64,000 nucleotides of DNA, taken from contig NC_084597.1 in assembly GCF_033807715.1 (NCBI RefSeq), forward strand, positions 13,356,170-13,420,169. Reading direction: 5' to 3'. The notes beneath the pieces were generated by a model. The model was not told where the DNA came from. It worked only from the letters and a program-made list of their open reading frames with translations, and searched no databases. The DNA comes from Cololabis saira (taxonomy: Eukaryota > Chordata > Actinopteri > Beloniformes > Belonidae). Below are positions 55,161-64,000 of the stretch, piece by piece (position 1 is the first letter of the stretch; every line of letters begins with the position of its first letter). A program made the translations under genes and the position numbers.

Positions 55161-56840
55161 CAACTATAGATGAGACCATATCTGTCCATTTCTGACACGA
55201 CATTCTCCCCAGCTTGCGTTTCATGGAGTTAAAACTTCTTAAAAAACCACAGTAGATATTATTCTGACTCCGTATCTCAGACCAAAGATGAACAAGGAAA
55301 CTGATAAAACTCCTGCCAAACCGTGTAGTCCTCCAAACATATCGTATATCTGTGGGACAACAAATGAGCCTGTGAATGCAACAGATCTCCCTGCCATCTG
55401 TTTGGGTCCAGATGTGTTTTCTGTCTGTTTGTAGCTTTTACTCAGTGCACAATGCTCCACTGGAAGCCAGTCAACTATTTCTCGGTGGGTGGCTTACATA
55501 CAAGGACAGCCAGCATCTTATAGATGAAACTCTGTCAATCCTGCCAGAGAGGATAGCTGTGACACCTCAATACAACTGCTCAACAGCTGTTTCTTAGATC
55601 TCTGATCTATCTGCATCCCCAGATAGGGGGCTCTTAGCATGGAGGGGAAAGTTAGGAACGATCCCGAGGGCCTTTGCACTGAATGGAGTTTGGAGAGATA
55701 TCTATAATCATGACTTATTAGGTGTAATAGTTTTACTATTATCAGCATCATAATTACCGTAATGAAAAAATAAATTGTAACTGTATCTATCAAATGACTT
55801 TCACACAAGGGAGTGGAAAGGGATGCCATATAACCGGCAACATTGTGAGGAATCAAAGTTATGGAGGTAGTTCATCATAATAATGTTCAGTCTGTCTTAC
55901 CTAGCAACACCAGTCTGGAGAAAGTGACATGGTTACAATAAATAAACATATTAAACAAACGCTAAAATTCAGAAGAAGTTTAGTTATCAAAAACAAAAAG
56001 AGGCTGCAGAAAGCAACCATAGTGGAAAGGGGCTGGCTGATAGTTAAGAAATGTATTTAAAAAGAAAAAGAAAATGATATATTCTGGTCATTTTGGTCAC
56101 AAAGCTTCCCTTGGTTTTATGTAAGCATTAACTACCTGGCTAATGTTACCTCACAAGGCTACACATAAAATCAACTTGGTGGTTTGTCATTCCAGTCAAT
56201 CGCAGTCAATTATTCTGTAGTTTTTGTATATCAACTACGAAAATGAAACAACTGTAATTTCGGTCCCGATGTAATGATTTTAGTAAATCAAATGCCCATA
56301 GGGGATGGCTCAGAGTCAATTGACCACAATGTTGAAATGTCCAACTTTGTAGTGGAAATACACATATTTACAGGCGTGTACAAAACAGGTTTTGGTCTCC
56401 CGAGCCAGATTTCATACCCGAAACAACTTTATGGAAGTTTAATTTTTTGGTTTCTCATCAGGTAAAATTATACAGTCATGAAGGTATGTATTATTGTAGG
56501 GATGATTGTTTTGAGTGACTGCTGGCTATGGTAAAGAGTTAACTATTTTTACTGAACCAGGTGGGGGTGGTGACGACATCCACTGCCAATCCAGGAAGCA
56601 GGAACACACGGAAACACACGTCAAGCACTGGAAATCTGCAACAAAAAAACCACAAACAAAGCACGAAACCGGCACAGAGCCGACCAAAACATGAAGGGCA
56701 ATCGACCCAAATCTTGAGATCTGATTGCAGTCTGAGCTAATCTACCGCTACCGTTACCTAACCCCAAAAACTACCGAGCAAGCATGCAGGTGAACAAGCC
56801 AGTGTGTATGTCTATGTGTGTGTATGCGTGTATGTATATG
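55161..56840. other. Unrecognised sequence
   Basis: No element ends and no coding motif seen; short open frames only. Confidence 0.4.
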
Positions 56841-56841
56841 A

Positions 56842-56844
<3 letters not shown>

Positions 56845-56878
<34 letters not shown>
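56845..56878. repeat. (GT)n microsatellite
   Basis: A GT run that starts the GC-rich repeat region on its right. Confidence 0.95.
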
Positions 56879-56881
<3 letters not shown>

Positions 56882-56895
56882 TTGTGTGGCTGTGT

Positions 56896-57290
56896 ATGTG
56901 TACGGCGGCCTAGGGGGCCCACGGGCGGGGCACCCACGGCGCGGAAAGAAGCAGCCAGGGATCCCGCGGCGGCGGACCGCGACCCAGGCAATCCCCGGCC
57001 ACCCGGTCAGGGCCGGACATGTGGCCAGGAGGCCCTCACCCTCCAGGCCAACGACCCCCACCCGGCAGGGGGCCAGCCTGCCCGGAGAGACAGAGCCTCC
57101 CCGGCCGCCGATGTGGGCAGGCGCACCCGCCCCCACGAAAGTGGCCCTCCAAGACCAGAGGGGCGCCCCGCCGCAGAGGCAGCGGGGGGGACCGGAGACG
57201 GGCCCGGAGAGAGGGAACAGGGTGACACCCGCGCAGGCCCGACAACGGAGGGCCCCAGACCCAGGCATCCCATTCATTCATCCATTCACC
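56896..57290. repeat. GC-rich block, unidentified
   Basis: Very GC-rich (for example CCCGCGGCGGCGGACCGCGA), bounded by a GT array on the left and AT-rich (TAA)n on the right. Open frames exist in several frames on both strands (up to 204 codons), as expected by chance in GC-rich DNA. No rRNA signature was recognised. The same style of sequence resumes at 57470-57610 after the TAA array, which suggests one dispersed repeat interrupted by simple sequence. Confidence 0.5.
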
Positions 57291-57304
57291 TATCCGATAC
57301 CTAT

Positions 57305-57345
57305 ACTAATAATAAGATATACTATAATAATAATATATACTATAC

Positions 57346-57380
<35 letters not shown>

Positions 57381-57400
57381 CACCTTTGTATAATATAATA
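57305..57400. repeat. (TAA/AAT)n-rich stretch
   Basis: Imperfect ATA/AATAATAAT units between two GC-rich blocks. Confidence 0.85.
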
Positions 57401-57423
57401 TTGATAAATTATTAAGTTTTGTT

Positions 57424-57461
57424 GTCCTGCCAATGGAGGCTCAAATCCTCCATGGCAGGAC
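57424..57461. repeat. Hairpin of about 15 bp at the start of the second GC-rich block
   Basis: GTCCTGCCAATGGAGG faces CCTCCATGGCAGGAC, complementary except for one extra A, with a 7-nt loop. Confidence 0.8.
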
Positions 57462-57617
57462 ACTTCCACACCGCATTCCCACCGACACAGACACACAATC
57501 ACGCACCGTTTCCCCCTCCCCGGGGGGGTCCAGCACTGCCAGAAGGCACCCCAGGCTGCACGGCGAACCCCGCCAGGCCGGGTATCCCGACCCACCTATC
57601 CCAGGCCGGCGAGGGAA

Positions 57618-58253
57618 AAATCCATATACATTTTAAGTTTTCTAGTAATAATGTCAGATGAAGCGTTCCAAACCCAAAAGAATGAGCCCTCTAGTAATAA
57701 TGACTTGGATTTATATAGCGCCCTTCAAGGCACCCAGAGCGCTTTACAGAGATCATTATTCATCCATACACATTCTCTCTGGTGGTGATAAGCTACGTTT
57801 GTAGCCACAGCTGCCCTGGGGCAGACTGACGGAAGCGTGGCTGCCATATTGCGCCAAACGGCCCCTCCGACCACCACCAACATTCAAACACATTCACACG
57901 AGGCAAGGTGGGTAAGGTGTCTTGCCCAAGGACACTACGACAGCAAACTGGGACAGAGCGGGATTCGAACCGCCGACCTTCGGATCATTGGACGACCCGC
58001 TCTACCACCTGAGCTACTGCCGCCTAGTGTAGCTCTCCTTTGCCTTGAACAGGCTGTGCTCTGCAAAATGTGCTGCAATTCGGTCCCGAATTTCCCGCGC
58101 TGGGCTGCGGATGTGACGTCACATGACGCTGCATGTGCGTTCTCCCCGTTCTCCCGTGCCGGCTTCACTGTTGGCTGCAGTACACCCAACGGCCGTCGTG
58201 GTGAAGGGTGGCGCTAGAGAGTCTAATTTCTTAAAAGGAGCCTCAAGCTCCTT
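57618..58253. mobile_element. TTAA-target MITE, family D copy 2, interrupted
   Basis: Matches the copy at 24707-25027 from about CATATACATTTTAAGTTTTC through GAATTTCCCGCGCTG to the right end CCTCAAGCTCCT, followed by TTAA at 58254-58257. The left terminal repeat is missing and the sequence begins abruptly after the GC-rich block. A SINE (57696-58023) sits inside it; without the SINE the sequence reads as in copy 1 (CCCTCTAGTGTA). Confidence 0.85.
57696..58023 (-). mobile_element. tRNA-derived SINE, minus strand
   Basis: On the minus strand the head reads GGCGGCAGTAGCTCAGGTGG TAGAGCGG (box A) and later GGTTCGAATCCCGC (box B), a well-preserved tRNA-like start. The body contains AGTGTCCTTGGGCAAGACAC. 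The tail is GTAAAGCGCTCTGGGTGCC, GCGCTATATAAATCCAAGTC and ATTATT, a common fish SINE ending presumably shared with a partner LINE. CTAGT is present on both sides (57691-57695 and 58024-58028), a short TSD. It is inserted in the family D element, so it is younger than it. Confidence 0.88.
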
Positions 58254-58257
58254 TTAA

Positions 58258-60200
58258 CCTAGGGTCGGCTAGTAGATGGTCCATGGTGGTACTTGACTGG
58301 AGCTCTGCCGGTACCTGTTTAACCTTCAGCAGTGGGACATCAGAAATAAGGACGTATGGCCATATTAGGTAATGTTACTTAGCATGAATGGTTAGCACAA
58401 ACTAAGCTAAAATAGCTCAATTGTGATGAGTTAACCAAAGTGGAAGGGATCCAAGCAGGGCTTTCTCATTCCACACATTTGCTTATTTTTGGATTGACCG
58501 GGGTTGGGGGGAGTCCTGCCAATATTGTGCTGGGTCTTTGTTTACTCTTTTTATACAAACTATGCTTCTAGATAACTAGTTTGTTGACTAGTTATCTACC
58601 AAGCATTGGATACTACTGTTAACAGTTAGCTGAATCTAAAGGGGTATAAGGGTAGGAGTCAAACATAATTTTCATCAATATAAAGGCTTTGATATAGCGC
58701 AGACAGATTCGAGTGACACAACAGAGAATAACATACTTGCAGTCGTCATCCAAACATAAGCTAGAGCAATATTGTCAACAAACATCGGACAGGAAGTGAT
58801 GCAATTATTAACTTTAATGTAGAAGAGTGTTCAAAATATTACTAAATAATGTTTTAATAAGTTTGTCTGATCAGTAAATTAAATAAGTGTCATAAGAAAA
58901 TTTATCTGGGAGCATTAGCATTATTTTCAATTCCCTAATATTTCCGCCTCAAGGTTTTTTGAAATTTTAATTACATAGAGCACATCAATCAAGGGAGAGA
59001 AATGATTGAACATTCAGAAGTATAAACTTTTCATGCAATGCAAGACCAAAGTAGTTAATTCAGAGTAGAAAATGTCAGGTGGGTATATGTGGACAGGTGT
59101 TCTGGAGACACATGTAAGATGAGAGAAAGATAAATATGGAGCGATGCACAAAGATGGGGTCAAGCAAAGGGAGGTATAATGAAGTGAAATAATTCACTAG
59201 ATGAGAGAACACAGACAAGAAAGAAATAGGTGACAGAAAAAAGTAAGAAGAGAGAAGTAGTAGCCAGAGGCAGGACAAACGGTGACAGAAAGATATGTTT
59301 TATAGATGAAAAGAGAGTCACTGTTAAGCTGCTGTCACAGCTTTGAGCCTCCACCATGAACACGTGCCATTTATGCTTTGATAATGAATGGAAAGCTGCA
59401 TGTGGCTGCTGCCTGGCAACATGATCAACTTTCTACAATAAACACCTGTCCCATAAAATAAGAGGATACATTAAAATACATAAATCAGAAGGGAATAGAT
59501 AAATCAATGCTCCTGGGTTCAGGTTTGTGTTTGTAGCATATTGTGCATGCGAGTGTGTGTTCCTGTGCGTGTGCACACATCCGTTCATGACAACTATGAG
59601 ACTGAGTGCTGCAAATAGGACAGGATGTCTTTTTGTTATGTGTGTCCCCGGAGAGCGTGGTGCATGCTGCTTCAGCATCACTCCAATCAATCTGTCACTG
59701 CACTGAGAATAATCTCACTCATCTCCATAATGGAAAGATTACATTATAGAAAGGTGGGAAATGTGGGGCTTTGCAGACCATCCCATATTCTAAAAAAAAA
59801 CAAAAAACTTTTGATGAGGCAAAACCTTTACAGATATATCTTGGAGTGAACCGAATAAATCTCTTTTCATATTGACATATCTCTGGAGTATTTCTTGTTA
59901 TTGTGAGGCCAGACTCATTTAAAGGCACTGGATGAGGCGTTGCTAAAGTAGTTCTCTTAAAAGGTGCTCTTCTCATCTCTCTTCCAGTTGTGATGACACA
60001 CATTTAGTGTGAAAACATCTCAGATTTGGAGAACACTGCGGCAGTACATCTGAATACACATACTTCCTGACTCTGTGCTCTGTGGCACTGAATTTATCAG
60101 TGTTACGCACAAACTCACTTAAATTAAAACCACACAGCATGCCCTCTTAATAAAAACATACAGAGAATGAAGAAACAAAAATCATGTAGTCCTTTCCAGG
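58258..60200. other. Unrecognised sequence with one hairpin
   Basis: About 58370-58540 resembles 45040-45240. No gene; open frames below 95 codons. The hairpin at 58569-58598 is listed separately. Confidence 0.4.
58569..58598. repeat. Perfect 12-bp hairpin, 6-nt loop
   Basis: TAGATAACTAGT at 58569-58580 and ACTAGTTATCTA at 58587-58598, around TTGTTG. Confidence 0.9.
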
Positions 60201-61338
60201 TCGAAGAAGGATGGCAGCCTAAGGCCTTGCATAGATTATCAGCAGCTAAACACCATCACTGTTAAGAACAGGTATCCACTCCCCCTCGTAAGCTCCATGT
60301 TTGAACCCCTGACCCACGCCTCTGTTTTTATCAAGTTGGACCTCCGCAACGCTTACCACCTACACATTCGGGAAGGAGACGAATCGAAGACGGCTTTCAA
60401 TACCCACCTGGGCCACTTTGAATATCTCGTTATGCCTTTCGGCCTGACGAATGCCCCAGCCGTCTTCCAGGCATTGGTAAACGACGTCCTCAGGGATATG
60501 TTGAACATTTTTGTGGTGGTCTACATGGATGACATCCTTGTGTTCTCCAGGACTGAGGAGCAGCACCAACAAAATGTCTGCCTCGTCCTCCAAAGGCTTT
60601 TGGAAAATCGCCTGTTTGTTAAGGCTGAAAAGTGTGTGTTCCACTCCACCTCAGTGGACTTTCTGGGCCATGTTGTGGAGAAGGGTCACGTTTTGTGCTG
60701 ATCCCAAGAAGATCCGGGCAGTGGAGGACTGGCCAACCCCTACTGACAAGACCCAACTCCGGCGCTTCTTGGGGTTTGCAAATTTTTATAGACGGTTTGT
60801 TCCGGGGTTCAGTCGGGTCGCTGCTCCTCTCACTGCACTCACCTCCACCCTTCATCCTTTTTGCTGGACCCGTGAGGCAGAGTCAGCATTTGGGACCCTG
60901 AAGGGCCTATTCACTAATGCGCCTGTGCCCTCCCATCCAGACCCAGCACGTCAGTTCATTGTGGAGGTGGATGCGTCTGACACAGGGATTGGAGCCGTTC
61001 TCTCCCAGCGGTTGGAGGAGGATCAGAAGATCCATCCATGTGCATACCTCTCCTGGCGATTATCCCCAGCAGAGAGGAACTATGACGTGGGTAATCGGGA
61101 GCTTCTAGCAGTTCATGCTGCACTGGAGGAATGGCGGCATTGGCTGGAGGGGGAAAAAGAACCCTTTATAGTATGGTCTGACCACAAAAACTTAACATGC
61201 GTGAGAACCGGCAAGAGACTTAACCCCCGACAAGCACGCTGGGCGCTCTTTTTCAGCCGCATCGATTTTACCCTCACCTTTCTCCCAGGCTCCAAGAATG
61301 TGAGGGCTGATGCCCTCTCCCGCCTGGAATCTGAATAA
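60201..61338 (+). pseudogene. Ty3/Gypsy pol: reverse transcriptase and RNase H
   Basis: Coding similarity starts at 60201 ([20 protein letters not shown]), 32 codons before the first ATG, so the element is truncated inside RT. RT motifs: KLDLRNAYH (catalytic D15 counted from the ATG at 60297), [13 protein letters not shown] and [12 protein letters not shown] (residues 73-84). Near 60690-60700 a one-base shift ends this frame after [10 protein letters not shown]; the other frame continues [17 protein letters not shown], the [16 protein letters not shown] tether, and RNase H with [36 protein letters not shown] and [15 protein letters not shown] at 61336-61338 then stops it, although the same frame goes on into integrase. 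All catalytic residues are present; the frameshift and the stop inactivate it. Confidence 0.9.
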
Positions 61339-62716
61339 TCCACCAAAGCCCTTGCAACCCCTGACACCATTCTCCCACCAGCCCGGGTTGTGGGTGCCGT
61401 CACCTGGGGAATCGAGCCTGTGGTAAGAACGGCTCAATGCACCCAACCTGACCTTGGCAATGGACCCCATAATCGCCTGTTTGTACCGGATGCAGTCCGA
61501 TCCCAAGTACTTCAGTGGGGTCATGCCAGTCGTTTCGTCTGCCACCCTGGTGCTCGTCGTACGGCAGCCTTCATCTGGAGGCGCTTCTGGTGGTCTTCCC
61601 TTGACGCTGACACGAGGGAGTTTGTAGCCGCCTGTGAAGTCTGCTCCAGCAGTAAGGCCTCTCATCAACCCCCATCAGGTCTCCTACATCCCCTCCCTGT
61701 CCCCAGTCGGCCATGGTCTCATGTGGGGGTGGATTTTGGGACTGGGCTTCCCCCATCCCAAGGAAACAATACCATACTCACCATTGTTGACCGGTTCAGT
61801 AAAGCAGTTCACCTTGTTGCCCTGCCCAAACTCCCCACAGCTGCTGAGACCGCAGACCTCCTGGTGACCCATGTCGTACATCTCCACGGGATTCCTCAGG
61901 ATATCGTCTCGGACCGTGGCCCCCAGTTCACTGCTAAGGTGTGGCAGACTTTCTGCAGTGGAATTGGGGCCACAGCCAGCCTTTCATCGGGATACCACCC
62001 ACAGACCAATAGACAGACGGAGCGAGCTAACCAGGTTGTGGAAGCGCTACGTTGCGCTACCACCAGCAACCCTGCTTCCTGGAGCAAGTACCTACCTTGG
62101 GTTGAGTATGCTATTAACACTCTGGAAAGTTCTGCTACGGGTCTGTCTCCTTTTGAATGCTCCTTAGGCTACCAACCCCCATTGTTCCCAAGCCAGGAGC
62201 TAGAGGTGGCGGCCACCCAAGCTCATCTCTATTGTTGCCAGCGTATCTGGAAGGCTGCGTGGAGGGCCATGCTGCAGGCGAGAGGTCTCGACGGGCTGCC
62301 GATCGATGGAGGAGCCCAGCACCAGACTACAGGCCGGGTCAAAAGGTGTACTTGTTGGCCCAAGATTTGCCACTTCCTGCCACCTCCCGGAAGATGGGAC
62401 CCCGCTACGTTGGCCCATACGCTATCGACTGCATCAACAACTCCATGACGGTACGCCTCCACCTTTCAGCTTCACTCAAAGTTCAACCCGTGTTTCATGT
62501 TTCACGTCTCAAACCGGTAGTCCCCAGCTCCAAACCCCCCCCCCCCCACTGGGAGTCCTGGAAGGTGGTGACATGGTCTGGGATGTTAAGGAGCTCCTTG
62601 CTGTCCGTCGTCGGGGCCGGGGCTATCAATACCTGGTGGACTGGGTAGGGTATGGCCCCGAGGACGGCACCTGCGTTCCTCGCTCTTACCTGGCTGACGC
62701 CCAGTGTCTCCCGTAG
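61339..62716 (+). pseudogene. Ty3/Gypsy integrase with C-terminal chromodomain
   Basis: In frame with RNase H. Counting from the ATG at 61390: zinc-binding H45, H52, C82 and C85 ([20 protein letters not shown]), then the DDE core D115 (VGVDFGTGL), D175 (IVSDRGPQF) and E211 ([10 protein letters not shown]). A frameshift near 62262-62280 moves coding to [20 protein letters not shown] and KVQPVFHVSRLKPV. A run of about 13 C at 62537-62549 moves it again to VWDVKELLAVRRRGRGYQYL and VDWVGYGPEDGT, an integrase-linked chromodomain ending at 62713. That makes the element a chromodomain Ty3/Gypsy lineage (chromovirus). Chromodomains of this type are thought to steer integration toward particular chromatin. 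Not functional as read. Confidence 0.9.
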
Positions 62717-62728
62717 GACAGGGGGTCC

Positions 62729-63441
62729 TGTTAGGAATTCTCCTCCTCTGGCTGGGAGAGCCAGCAGCACAGGTGCTGCTGATCTTCAATCAGCCCCAGC
62801 TGCCACTAATCACCAGCCCAGGCATAAAAGGAGACCTGGACCTTCACTCAGTGCTTGATCATACTGAACCCATGTGGTAACTAGTCTGGCTCTTCGGGAA
62901 TTTTCTCCAGCTTTTTGCAGCTCTCAAGTTTGAACTTTTTTTGTCGTGCTTGCTTTAATCCCTCTTTGTTTTTTGTCCCAAGGCTTTTTTCCCTGTGTCT
63001 ACATTGCCTCCCTGGAAACCTCCTCGATGCCTCTGCTCCTCTTGCAACCATCTCTTGCAACCATCTCATCTCTCTGTGACCCCCTGCCATCTACTCACGA
63101 CTGACCCTTGTCTCCTGGACCCCCAGCCATCTCTTTCCCCGTTTCCTCTGCCTTCCCCTCCGTATCTCACCTTGAGTTAGTTTTCCCTCCCTGGACTGGT
63201 TAGTACACGCACACTCATCATTTCATAAAACACATACACACACGCACACATAGTTATTTACACATCTCATTCATATACAGACGCACCACATTCCCCCCAT
63301 TTTAGTATCCATAGGATAGTGTAGGGTTTTCCCTATTACATTAATAAACAGCCTTCTGGCTCTTTATTTAAATTGTTTGGTTTCCTGTCTGTTTGTGGTT
63401 GGCTACTCGGGTTCACCTCAGGTTTTGGGTCGGATCCAACA
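62729..63441 (+). mobile_element. 3' LTR of the Ty3/Gypsy element, 713 bp
   Basis: Begins TGTTAGGAATTC just after a purine stretch (AGGACAGGGGG, the likely polypurine tract) and ends GGATCCAACA, so the ends are inverted (TGTTAGGA / TCCAACA). CATAAAAGG at 62823-62831 is a likely TATA box and AATAAA at 63343-63348 a likely polyadenylation signal. The 5' LTR, primer-binding site and gag are missing, so the insertion cannot be dated from LTR divergence. Confidence 0.8.
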
Positions 63442-63484
63442 GAGCAATTGATTGAATTTAAAGTCACATAGTATTTTTTATTAA

Positions 63485-63551
63485 AGGGGACCTATTATGA
63501 AAAACAAGTTTTTTTTCTTGCTTTAACATATATAACTTGGTCTCCCCTCAG
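63485..63551 (+). mobile_element. 5' end of a TTAA-target element
   Basis: TTAA at 63481-63484 is followed by AGGGGACCTATTATGAAAAA and then TAACATATATAACTTGGTCT CCCCTCAG, the start of a repeated fish element as I know it. The matching right end was not found before the window ends, so the tandem repeats that follow may lie inside it. Confidence 0.5.
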
Positions 63552-63586
63552 CAGACGGGCCAGGGCCAAGACCCGGGTTCCCCCGC

Positions 63587-63825
63587 AGCCAGCGCCACGG
63601 ACCCAGTTCCCCCTCAGCCAGCGCCGAGGACCTGGGTTTCCCCGTAGCCAGCGCCACGCACCCGGGTTGCCCCGCAGCCACCGCCACGGACCCGGGTTCC
63701 CCCTCAGCCAGCCCCGAGGACCCGGGTTGCCCCGCAGCCAGCGCCACGGACCCGGGTTCCCCCGCCACCAGCGCCGAGGACCATGGTTCCCCCTCAGCCG
63801 GTTCCTCGTATCCTGTGTTCCCCAC
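63587..63825 (+). repeat. 30-bp coding-like tandem repeat, eight units
   Basis: Units start at 63587, 63616, 63646, 63676, 63706, 63736, 63766 and 63796, all 30 bp apart except the first (29). In the plus frame each unit reads about PAPRTRVPPQ. One unit has a C-to-T nonsense change (TAG at 63645-63647) where the others have CAG. Confidence 0.9.
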
Positions 63826-64000
63826 CAAGTCAAAGTTCCCCGCCAAGTCGTCCAAATTCCCCGCCAAGCCGTCCAAGTTCCCCGCCAAGCCGTCCAAGTT
63901 CCCCGCCAAGCCGTCCAAGTTCCCCGCCAAGCCGTCCAAGCCCCACGCCAAGCCGTCCAAGCCCCACGCCAAGCCGTCCAAGCCCCACGCCAAGTCGTCC
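63648..64000 (+). CDS. Possible proline-rich protein fragment, runs off the window
   Basis: From the codon after the TAG at 63645-63647 the plus strand stays open to the window end. It reads five to six decapeptides of the PAPRTRVPPQ type, then a linker (PVPRILCSPPSQSS), then eight heptapeptides PPSRPSS or PPSRPSP. Both repeat periods (30 and 21 bp) are multiples of three, as coding selection or a coding origin would produce. The minus strand is also open here, but its composition is the complement of the same repeat. There is no start codon context, no domain and no host gene to attach it to. It could be the proline-rich tail of a transposon or LINE protein, or a host exon. Confidence 0.35.
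63829..64000 (+). repeat. 21-bp coding-like tandem repeat, eight units
   Basis: Units start at 63842 and every 21 bases after it to 63989 (GCCAAGCCGTCCAAGTTCCCC type). The first units carry TTCCCC, the last three CCCCACG. The array continues past the window. Confidence 0.95.

Noticed and set aside
56771..57398. Several frames over 160 codons in the GC-rich block
   Set aside because: Stop codons are rare in very GC-rich DNA; frames overlap on both strands and begin in the GT array.
57951..58023. tRNA gene on the minus strand
   Set aside because: The tRNA-like sequence is the head of a SINE: it continues into a SINE body and tail and is flanked by a short TSD.
63523..63993. 156-codon minus-strand frame (AGNLDGL / AWGLDGL repeats)
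   Set aside because: It is the complement of the same tandem repeats. The plus frame gives the more familiar proline-rich units, and both being open follows from the repeat composition.

Overview
The window reads as intergenic or intronic DNA from a teleost fish. No complete host gene is visible. The evidence is the mix of mobile elements: V-SINE and tRNA-derived SINEs, RTE (Rex3-like), L2, L1/Tx1, I/Nimb-type and R2/R4-like LINEs, a chromodomain Ty3/Gypsy element, BEL/Pao pol pieces, a Tc1 transposase piece, many hAT, TTAA-target and TWA-target (PIF/Harbinger-like) non-autonomous DNA transposons, and long CA/TG and AT arrays. Family names were assigned by eye from protein motifs, terminal repeats and target-site duplications (TSDs); no database was searched.

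Layout. 1-5.1 kb: unique sequence with one hAT MITE (2413-3034). 5.1-5.4 kb: the only host-gene candidate, a minus-strand first coding exon (5150-5247) with a good splice donor. 5.9-8.4 kb: a second hAT MITE, an AT array framed by a 29-bp inverted repeat, and a LINE C-terminus. 10.7-14.9 kb: nested insertions, first a TWA element inside a TWA element, then a dispersed repeat (family A) split by a hAT that itself carries a palindromic MITE. 16.0-18.9 kb: a 78-bp Tc1-type palindrome, a hAT fossil with transposase exons, and a TWA MITE. 19.9-21.9 kb: BEL/Pao remnants. 22.1-27.0 kb: two 815-bp TTAA elements in opposite orientation, each with the same MITE at the same offset, enclosing a V-SINE and a third TTAA element.

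28-43 kb: short hairpins and direct repeats, a second TWA MITE copy, two more family A copies, an L1/Tx1 3' end, a Tc1 fragment, an I/Nimb-type LINE 3' end, a 25-bp GC-rich minisatellite and a possible LTR. 43-48 kb: mostly unrecognised sequence. 48.4-51.4 kb: a nearly full-length but broken RTE LINE on the minus strand. 51.5-55.2 kb: an L2 C-terminus, another LINE RT fragment and a hAT with a fossil transposase N-terminus. 56.8-58.3 kb: a GC-rich repeat and a TTAA element interrupted by a SINE. 60.2-63.4 kb: the 3' half of a chromodomain Ty3/Gypsy element with its 3' LTR. 63.6-64.0 kb: two adjoining tandem repeats with codon-multiple periods that run off the window.

No genes work together here. 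Every recognisable retroelement coding region is truncated, frameshifted or interrupted. The useful content is the insertion record: clean TSDs, nesting order and short perfect hairpins. I found no new defence, biosynthetic or regulatory system.
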